Shown: positions 56,168 to 64,000 of the stretch, piece by piece
How the letters are laid out: every line of letters begins with the position of its first letter
Position numbering within the stretch: the stretch's first letter is position 1
From: Meconema thalassinum
Taxonomy: Eukaryota; Arthropoda; Insecta; Orthoptera; Tettigoniidae
NCBI GenBank assembly: GCA_946902985.2
Contig: OX336393.1
Span: forward strand, 52,449,265-52,513,264
Direction of reading: 5' to 3'
DNA: 64,000 nt
Position numbers and translations under genes: made by a program
Notes under the pieces: model-generated
The model's database searches: none
Told to the model about the DNA's origin: nothing
The model's input: the letters and a program-made list of their open reading frames with translations, nothing else

Positions 56168-56389
56168 TCTGCATATGAAATTGTGTTGTGTAGGTGTAGG
56201 AAATAAAATTCCGGAAATAAGATCGGATTGTTAGTCCGAAATGATTGTTTTTTCGTGGTTTACTCCACTAGGTTCTTCCGCTCTCTCTGCCGTTGGGAAC
56301 TGAAATTCTTCATCCGCCTTTGAGACCGTTGACCATGTTTCACCCTCCTCCTTTCTCAACCGGGCTTGGGACCGGCTATGGCGGAGTTT
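56168..56389 (-). other. Probable 5' UTR of LINE-M
   Basis: Non-coding sequence between the ORF and the microsatellite; its outer part reads CCGCCATAGCCGGTCCCAAG on the minus strand. No internal promoter box can be proven. Confidence 0.4.
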
Positions 56390-56436
56390 TATTATTATTA
56401 TTATTATTATTATTAATAATAATAATAATAATAATA
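56390..56436. repeat. (ATT)n(AAT)n palindromic microsatellite
   Basis: ATT units switch to AAT units, so the tract is self-complementary and can fold into a hairpin. It abuts the 5' end of LINE-M. Confidence 0.9.
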
Positions 56437-57054
56437 TTTTGCCCCCAAGGTGAGCCTACAAATCTATAATCTAGTGTTCTGTTGGTAAAGTTGGCAACCC
56501 TGGCTGTAAGAATCGACTCGACACTTCATGAGGCTTGTAGAGCCAAGTGGATTGATTATTTCCTATAGGTTGACCCTCGGAGTATGTGTTTGTTTTTTTG
56601 TCTTGTGGAGAATGAAGTCAATTGCTGGAACAGATTGGTCTGTCTGTTTTTGTCAACTCATGGACAGATGTCACTCGGTACAATGAGTACCCTCAGGATT
56701 TATAAAGTTGGACATTTGACGATAACAACTAGATTCTTCTTTCGTTGTCACGCTGGTGCTGTTTTATGATAATCCATGTCAAATAACGCAGATTGATGCA
56801 CAATAGTGACAGTTCACTGCTGTACGTGGGGAGACCAGAGCGGTTCAGTGAATGTAACAGAATAGAGTAAACCTGTCGTTTTTGCACCTCTCGAGCTCGC
56901 GAGCAATAACTACGAGACCTGCTTTTCACGTGGAATCTAAACCACTAGACTTTACTTCAAAACTTCGAAAATCTCACTTGCAATAACTTGGAATTGAACA
57001 CTGCCCATCTTCGTGAGGGGAATGTTATCTTCTGTTCAAATTAAACAAATTAAT
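56437..57054. other. No recognised feature
   Basis: Small frames only; no repeat match within the window. Confidence 0.4.
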
Positions 57055-57345
57055 TTTACAAACCTAGAAATATTACTGAGTTTTAATTCACTGGCCGTGA
57101 AAGCCAATATACCATCTTATTAGAAGTCTTTATAGGGAGGTTAAGGCTGCTTGAGCTTTTAGCTCTCGCAGTGAAGAGGCTCAGGTGCGCTTCTATAAAG
57201 GGAGGTAGCGTGCATTTGCTACTCTTGTGGTGGTCTTGGCGTGGACACCAAGATTCCGCTGATGAACCACCTTGGTGTCCCTAGGTGAAACCCCACACAA
57301 GACACGGCACAAACCTAGAAAAATTGCAGAGTTTCAACGAATTAG
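57055..57345 (+). repeat. Single copy of the fold-back arm repeat
   Basis: Homologous to the arms at 33898-34103 and 34510-34740. It begins and ends with near-identical ACAAACCTAGAAA-(A)TTGC-GAGTTT segments, as if one unit of a ~250-bp tandem repeat. Contains GACACCAAGATTCCGCTGAT and a near-inverted ACCACCTTGGTGTCC. Confidence 0.6.
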
Positions 57346-57562
57346 ATTTTCAATTTTAATTTTGTTGTCCCTGAGAAAAAATTTAATATGCAACTTTAGT
57401 TTTCCTTGATTTCCTTTATTTTTTTTAAATTTAATTACGAGAATGTTATATCAATTTGGTGAGAAATAAAGTTACGTTTTGCTGTACTTAGGTTGGTATA
57501 AAATAGAGTGATTCTCTGTAATACTTCTGGTTTCAAACCCGTGATTTACAACTTGAATTCTA

Positions 57563-58968
57563 TTTTTAGCCTACTTTTCACATTTTGCAAAAATGAGGAA
57601 AAAGTAGACTTATGAGATCGGGCAAATGTGTGTCTGTCCTTCTGTATGTCTGTCCGGCTGTGTGTGTGTGTGTGTGTGTGTGTGTGTCTGTCCCCCCCCC
57701 CCCCCTATCAACTCCTAAACTGCTGCAGCAATCGAAACAAAATTTGGTAAGAGCAAAGATCTATACCTGAATATTTCACGGCCATATTTGAAAATGATGT
57801 CAGTGCTACCAACTGCTGAAAAATCACAATTGAAATTTGAGCTCCATGTTGGATATCTTGGAAGGTATGAATGGGAGCTATTTCAAAATTGGCACACGTA
57901 TAGATAATAATATTGCAGTTTAATTTCCAGGAGGCCATACATGACAGTGTTGCCAAAATGATTATAAGCCTGCTGATAGGTCCAAATTTTAAATGCATAT
58001 AACTTCTACACTACCGTAAACTGGGGCTACTTTGGGACTGGTGTGGTAACATTGGGACAGTGACACTAATATGTAGTTTTAAATCTCCCGCGGTTGAAAA
58101 TTGCTAGACAACATGTTGCTTCTGTGGCCATTCCTTGCTTTGTTCTGTGCTGCCACATATCGGCAGTCTCCGAAATCTCCACGCAGCATGTGTGCTAAAC
58201 GGCAGCCATTTTTACTTTGTGCCAGCTTTGACAAGTGATAGGGTGTGCTGCAAACTTTCACGTATGATTGGATTTCAGCCAAATTTCGTATGTGCTATGT
58301 GTACATAAACTGATATGACGATGCCGATTCTTAAGAGTAACCAGGGCTGCCAACTGTTAATAAATACTGTCTCTATTTTTGTTACCCTAATATCAATATA
58401 TCAGAAAGTATGCAAGCCAATAGCTCTAAACTTTGCGCACGTATAGTACCTGGCATTCTAGATTAATTTGGAGTAACTAATACAGGCCTACGTCAGTGCT
58501 GCCAACATAATTCTAAGCCTGCTGATAGGTCCAATTTTAAAATGCATGTAAAATCTGTACTAACTAATGGATTTCATTCAAAATTGACACAACAGTAGAT
58601 CATATTATTTCAGATTATTTCTGACCAATACATATATGTCATTGTTGCCAACATGATTTTACGCGCGCTGTTAAATCCAATGTTTAACTGCATGTAACGT
58701 CCATGCTATCCATTGGACTTTAACCAAATTTTGTATTCTGTACCTTAAGAGATGGAACTAAGAATATATTCAGTCACCAGGGCTGCCAACTGTAGTTCTC
58801 TATTAGGCTACATTATGACAGCTATACAGTATTTCGAACTAATTAGAAATTTCGATATTACCAACTTAATTTCGTCATTATTCTAGATAGATCCATATAG
58901 ATTAATCATTGGCATGAATCTTAAATTTTAAGAAAAGTAGGCTCTTTAGTTCATCACGGAACTTCTTG
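57563..58968 (+). mobile_element. X3: copy of element X with an internal insertion
   Basis: Left end TTTTTAGCCTACTTTTCACA, (GT)n and a C-run at about 57655-57705, right end GAAAAGTAGGCTCTTTAGTT and GGAACTTCTTG. Co-linear with X1 except for about 255 bp inserted at 58013-58268. Confidence 0.65.
58013..58268. mobile_element. Unclassified 255-bp insertion in X3
   Basis: Absent from X1 and X2. Begins CCGTAAACTGGGGCTACTTT and ends near CAAACTTTCACGTATGA. No terminal inverted repeat or target duplication was resolved. Origin unknown. Confidence 0.4.
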
Positions 58969-59682
58969 TTTAAAATGAATTTATTTATTTATTTCAAAAA
59001 CATACAATTTTATTGTTTAATTCCCGTCAAAAATATTTGGATGTAAACACGTGTTGATCAACTCACAAGGAAAAGAGAGACCTGGGCTGAACTATGTCCT
59101 AATGAATCCCATGAACACTCATATTACAGTGGTGGGAATGTCCGTCCGTAGCCCGGGGCACATTCATCACTTCTTCAGCCACGGGACTCGACTATGTCCG
59201 TCTAATTAAATTTTCTGCTGCAAACAGTTGAAACATAAGAAGCAATTGGAATGGTGGAACAGATCATTAATCTCTGCTGTCTCTGGGGACAAGCGTCACG
59301 TCACGGGCCCCGGGGCCTAGGGCCCTAATTACTGAGTCACTCACATGTGGTCTCCCTGCTCCGCGCTCTCTGATTTAATGGAATCACTCGTTTGTTTGTT
59401 GTAACGTTTGTAACTTCACTGGACCGTTCATCCGAATTCTCAGCTGTGGTGCATTATTTATCAGAGGCAAGACCTTGTTAGGAGGCTCCGCGATGTATTG
59501 CGGTAAAGGCAAAAGAATTTCCGATAGCGTTTTGATTAGGGCTGGTAATTTTAAGCGATAAATTTCAGTTACCGAAAAATCTATTGATCGGAACAGAAAA
59601 GTGGATAAATTGTTACAAATAACTATTAATCTATTGGTCGCTTAATCGATTAACCGAATAAGTAATTATTTGCTTGCCACAG
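58969..59682. other. No recognised feature
   Basis: No supported gene or repeat. Confidence 0.4.
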
Positions 59683-60076
59683 TTGGTTAGTTCCTCAGTT
59701 TAGGGGCTGTGACAACGCGGTCATGTAGCCCCGTGTACTTTGGGTGTGTGTCGAATCAGTCTGATAACCGGTGTTAATTGTGTTGCCTGTATTAGTGTGT
59801 GTTATCTGTAATTCAGGTAAGGACTGCAAACGATAAATTTCAAGTAGTTCCTACTTTTGCTACCAAATGCTACCGTCAAGGACACCTAGCCGCGAACTTG
59901 GCTACTAGATGCCACCGCAACCGACACCTTGTGACAAACGTTGGAACTTTAATAGAGCGTTAATCATGCATTAACTCTCGTATTTACGTTAAATAGGAAT
60001 TAAGTAACTAATTAACTAACAGAATTCGAACCTACGATCTCCGTACTTGCTCCAGATCCTCATCACGGTCAGCGCA
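59683..60076 (-). mobile_element. tRNA-derived SINE next to the minisatellite
   Basis: Tail hairpin GGGGCTGTGACAACGCGGTC / ATGTAGCCCC at 59703-59732, body CTACCGTCAAGGACACCTAG and GATGCCACCGCAACC as in 27024-27372. The reverse B box AATTCGAACCTACG near 60024 marks the head on the right. About 60 bp of extra AT-rich sequence lies between body and head. Confidence 0.6.
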
Positions 60077-60082
60077 GGGAAA

Positions 60083-61551
60083 GGTGGGACACCCGGTAAG
60101 CCCACGGAGTGGTGGGACACCCGGTAAGTCCACGGAGTTTTGGGACACCCGGTAAGCCCACGGAGTGGTGGGACACCCGGTAAGTTCACGGAGTGGTGGG
60201 ACACCCGGTAAGTTCACGGAGTGGTGGGACACCCGGTAAGCCCACGGAGTGGTGGGACACCCGGTAAGCCCACAGAGTGGTGGGACACCCGGTAAGCCCA
60301 CGGAGTGGTGGGACACCCGGTAAGCGCACGGAGTGGTGGGACACCCGGTAAGCGCACGGAGTGGTGGGACACCCGGTAAGCGCACGGAGTGGTGGGACAC
60401 CCGGTAAGCTCACGGAGTGGTGGGACACCCGGTAAGCTCACGGAGTGGTGGGACACCCGGTAAGCTCACGGAGTGGTGGGACACCCGGTAAGCCCGCGGA
60501 GTGGTGGGACACCCGGTAAGCCCGCGGAGTGGTGGGACACCCGGTAAGCCCACGGAGTGGTGGGACACCCGGTAAGCCCACGGAGTGGTGGGACACCCGG
60601 TAAGCCCACGGAGAGGTGGGACACCCGGTAAGCGCACGGAGAGGTGGGGCACCCGGTAAGCGCACGGAGTGGTGGGGCACCCGGTAAGCGCACGGAGTGG
60701 TGGGGCACCCGGTAATCCCACGGAGTGGTGGGACACCCGGTAAGCCCACGGAGTGGTGGGACACCCGGTAAGCCCACGGAGTGGTGGGACACCCGGTAAG
60801 CCCACGGAGTGGTGGGACACCCGGTAAGCCCACGGAGTGGTGGGACACCCGGTAAGCCCACGGAGTGGTGGGACACCCGGTAAGCGCACGGAGTGGTGGG
60901 ACATCCGGTAAGCCCACGGAGTGGTGGGACATCCGGTAAGCCCACGGAGTGGTGGGACACCCGGTAAGCCCACGGAGTGGTGGGACATCCGGTAAGCCCA
61001 CGGAGTGGTGGGACACCCGGTAAGCCCACGGAGTGGTGGAACACCCGGTAAGCGCACGGAGGGGTGGGACACCCGGTAAGCCCACGGAGTGGTGGGACAC
61101 CCGGTAAGCCCACGGAGTGGTGGGACACCCGGTAAGCCCACGGAGTGGCGGGACACCCGGTAAGCGCACGGAGTGGCGGGACACCCGGTAAGCGCACGGA
61201 GTGGCGGACACCCGGTAAGCGCACGGAGTGGCGGACACCCGGTAAGCGCACGGAGTGGTGGGACACTTGGTAAGCGCACGGAGTGGTGGGACACCCGGTA
61301 AGCGCACGGAGTGGTGGGACACCCGGTAAGCGCACGGAGTGGTGGGACACCCGGTAAGCGCACGGAGTGGTGGGACACCCGGTAAGCGCACGGAGTGGCG
61401 GACACCCGGTAAGCGCACGGAGTGGTGGGACACCCGGTAAGCGCACGGAGTGGTGGGACACCCGGTAAGCGCACGGAGTGGTGGGACACTTGGTAAGCGC
61501 ACGGAGTGGTGGGACACCCGGTAAGCGCACGAATGGCGTGACACCCGGTAT
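60083..61551. repeat. 28-bp minisatellite, about 52 copies
   Basis: Each unit contains GGGACACCCGGTAAG and a variable GCNCACGGAG block. Units form runs by variant: CCCAC, GCGCAC, GCTCAC, CCCGCGG. Three units at about 61201, 61229 and 61393 lost one G (27 bp). The reverse-complement unit has no stop codon and 28 is not divisible by 3, so all three minus frames stay open for hundreds of codons; this is a by-product of the repeat, not evidence of genes. Every unit carries a consensus 5' splice site G-GTAAG on the plus strand. Confidence 0.97.
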
Positions 61552-62439
61552 TACTGCAGTTACGTTTATTATGATTTGTACTCTGTCGTGCTGGTTGTAA
61601 TTGCTCTCTTAAGAATAGAAACATCTGTGCAGGGCAAGACCTTGAACGAAGAAAACAAACAAAGCTAGTTATTGGCCATGTGCATTGCGACACAAATGTA
61701 AGCAGAGAGAAATCTCTTGGTTTTGAATAAGCTCGCCGCCTGGCTTCTGACCTTAGGGTCAAGCGATGTCGTTCGGTTGTCACTCAGATCATCTCGTCCT
61801 TTATAGGAGCTATTATTAGACTTCAGGCGTGTCAAGATCATGTTACAGCCATCCCGAGTGGTCCACCTCGTGGGGAAGTGGCTAGCATTCCTGGCTGTTG
61901 GTGTTTAAAGGAGCAATATATCTTGGTCATCTGCTAGTAAAAATCTACCTAGAATATCTTATCATCTTATTTTATAATACGCTAGGGTGTATGTTTCACA
62001 AAACTCAAGCTCCTAAACCAGAGGGAGTTAGAAGGTGTTGTTTGTTCCAAAATCATCCAAATCGTCTCAATTGTACAGGAAAAACGTTGCATTTCTTGAA
62101 AAGTCAACGGAAACATATTTATTTGTTTATAAAGTGCTTTTATACAAATAAACGTACGATAGCCCCTTGCAGAACTGTTTCGCGTACAGCCCGCATAGCA
62201 ATAGAGCCGTGCGGGTAGTCTGTACACATGGGGCGCACACAACCCATTATGCGAAATTTCTCGCACCGGTCTGCGAGTTTGGAATAATACCCGGCGGTGA
62301 ACCAGGAAATTATTCTTTGTTTACTTCTGTTAGGTCACGGGAATATTCCCTTTCTAATTTTTTTTGCATTTCCTTTATTTTAGTGTTGACCTCAGTTGGG
62401 ACAGGGAAGTTAATAATCGCCAATCAGTACTAACATCTC
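61552..62439. other. No recognised gene
   Basis: GTGGGGAAGTGGCTAGCATT near 61873 resembles a pol III A box of a truncated SINE. A 106-codon plus frame at 61898-62218 has no motif. Confidence 0.35.
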
Positions 62440-62879
62440 TCTATATATAAACATGAAATTGTGTCTGTTTTTTCTGAATTTCCACGGAAATTTGAGTTAT
62501 TAACGCGTTTCAGACTGGTTTAAGGCGGTTGCGCGCAAAAACAAAATTCCTGTCTGTCTGCTTGTGTGTCTGTGTACAACTATGTACGCGCATCACTCGA
62601 GAACGGCTGAGTGGATCAACGTAAAATTTGGTACAGATGTCCATCAGAGGCACGAAAGTAATTATTGGTGTAACTCTTCTCCATACCCCTCATAAAAGAG
62701 GGCCTACCCCCTCAAAATGCATGCTGAAACGGGCGTAGAAAGACTAGTAAAAGCTCATTTTACAGCGTCTCAATGAGAGAAACAAGACTCGGGGCCCTGG
62801 GGGCCCCGAAAACCACATTTTAAGGTCCTAAAACCAACAGTGTTTGAGATATTCCCAGAAAACTAATTTCCTATAATAA
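62440..62879. repeat. Non-coding dispersed-type repeat
   Basis: Contains CTGTCTGTCTGC, AACGGCTGAGTGGATCAACG and AAATTTGGTACAGATG, the wording typical of non-coding arthropod repeats and resembling modules in X, Y and Z. No copy close enough to define ends. Confidence 0.4.
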
Positions 62880-64000
62880 ACACAACTTGAACCACAGATC
62901 GAACCACAGCTTGGCGAGTTCCAAGGAGGTTTCAGAAGGAATAGATCGTGTGCAGAACAAATTCTTAGTTTAAAATTGATATTAAAATATTACAACAACA
63001 GGCCAAAGAATATCTTTATCTCATTCGTTGATTTTCAGAAAGCGTATGATTCAGTGGATAGGGATACTGTTTTTGACACATTGAAGGAATACCAAGTTGA
63101 TCAAAAAACCATAAATTTAATAAAACTTACATTAACTAATACGATTTCCAGAGTCAAATTTTTAAATGAAGTTAGCGAGCCCTTCGAGGTAAAAACTGGG
63201 CTAAGACAAGGGGACAGTCTATCACCACTGCTTTTCAATTTGGTCTTGGATAAAGTCATGAGGACGTTTTGGGAGAAGAACGATTCAAGTGCTAAAATTG
63301 GTACAAAGAATAAGAACCTCAGAGTCAAAGGTTTAGCATTTGCTGACGACGTAGCGTTGTTTGCTGAATCAGAACAAGAAGCTATTAACCAAATTGATCA
63401 GTTAAAAGAAACGGCGGAAAAAGCGGGCTTACAGATTTCGTTGGTAAAAACAGAGATGATGACAAGTGATCAGAAATACACTAAGAAAATGATAAAAACA
63501 AATTATGGGAGCACCAGGGTCACTGACCGATTTAAATATCTTGGAGAAATAATTAGTAGCAATGGGACGGATAAATTGGCAATCGAGAACAAAAAAGGGA
63601 AATTGGAAAGATTAAATTTTTGTACAAAAAATATATACAATAAAAAGAACCTGTCTATCAATGCAAAATTACGACATTTTAATACTGTTGTTAGACCAGT
63701 CATCTTGTACGGCATGGAAACTACAAATATAACCGGAATGGAGAATTTGCTCAAGATAGAAAGAAGAATTTTAAGAAGGATTTATGGTCCTAGGAAAACA
63801 CAGGAAGGTTATAGACTGAGATCGAATGCAGAAATTTATAGTAAAATCGACAACCTTGAAGTGATGATCAGAAAACGGCGACTTCAGTTCTACGGACATA
63901 TGGTCCGCATGGATTGCTCAAGGTTAAACAAACAAATTTTTGATAAAATCTGGAACTATAAAGGACAAGGAGGCTATGTAAAACAAATGAAAGAAGAACT
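62880..64000 (+). pseudogene. 5'-truncated LINE RT, frame open to the window edge
   Basis: The frame is open from 62880 (stop at 62877-62879) to the last base, about 373 codons with no ATG required. It begins in RT with LEPQIEPQLGEFQGGF, then SFVDFQKAYDSVDRD, GLRQGDSLSPLLFN, catalytic FADD (63339-63350), KYLGEIISSNG, KLRHFNTVVRPVILYGME, IERRILRRIYGP and FYGHMVRMDCSRLNKQI. Endonuclease and RT N-terminus are missing, so it is a truncated insertion, but no stop or shift has accumulated. Closely related to LINE-M and useful for locating what LINE-M lost at the CR1 insertion. Its 3' end lies beyond the window. Confidence 0.85.

Noticed and set aside
60083..61551. CRISPR-like array
   Set aside because: Units are contiguous with no unique spacers, and the context is an animal genome.
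60410..61783. A 457-codon minus frame and two similar frames through the minisatellite
   Set aside because: All three frames are open because the unit lacks stops on that strand and its length is not a multiple of three. No unique domain is attached.

Overview
The window is animal, almost certainly insect, genomic DNA made nearly entirely of transposable elements. No host protein gene, rRNA gene or genuine tRNA gene could be supported. Tri- and dinucleotide microsatellites, tRNA-headed SINEs, several LINE clades, Ty3-type LTR elements and microsatellite-bearing inverted-repeat elements point to a large, repeat-rich genome. Some of the SINE and hairpin repeats resemble repeats I associate with polyneopteran insects such as Orthoptera; this is recollection, not a search result.

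Positions 77-21237 are one nested insertion. Element A (plus strand, 1,590-bp LTRs, GTGT target duplication) keeps a coiled-coil Gag ORF and a protease ORF that stops inside the first part of reverse transcriptase, so it is non-autonomous. Its right LTR is split by element B (5034-19787, minus strand), a complete-looking Ty3-type element. B has very long LTRs (3,843 bp each, five substitutions seen between them), a 927-residue Gag, and a protease-RT-RNase H-integrase Pol in the -1 frame across an A9 run.

Positions 21238-28816 hold broken LINE pieces on the minus strand (an RTE-like tail, an unassigned tail, an EN-RT linker/RT/C-tail fragment, and another RT tail split by a SINE). Positions 28817-48980 are a mosaic. 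Two related families of inverted-repeat elements (here X and Y) look like non-autonomous Helentron/DINE-1-type elements; X1 sits inside the terminal hairpin of Y1. Between them are SINEs, a fold-back structure, a decayed mariner scrap, a ~0.6-0.9-kb repeat with an internal minisatellite (here D), a tandemly duplicated repeat (Z) and a palindrome.

Positions 49012-56385 are a second nest. A minus-strand APE-type LINE (LINE-M) is split by a plus-strand CR1-like LINE. The CR1-like ORF1 carries a 2A-like motif, a PHD finger and an SGNH esterase domain; its ORF2 (endonuclease-RT) follows in the same frame after a single UGA.

Positions 56438-64000 contain another X element with an internal insertion, a SINE, a ~52-copy 28-bp minisatellite (60083-61551), and a 5'-truncated LINE whose reading frame is still open at the window edge. 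The elements cooperate only in the usual sense: LINE RTs probably mobilised the SINEs, and element B or a relative could supply enzymes to element A.
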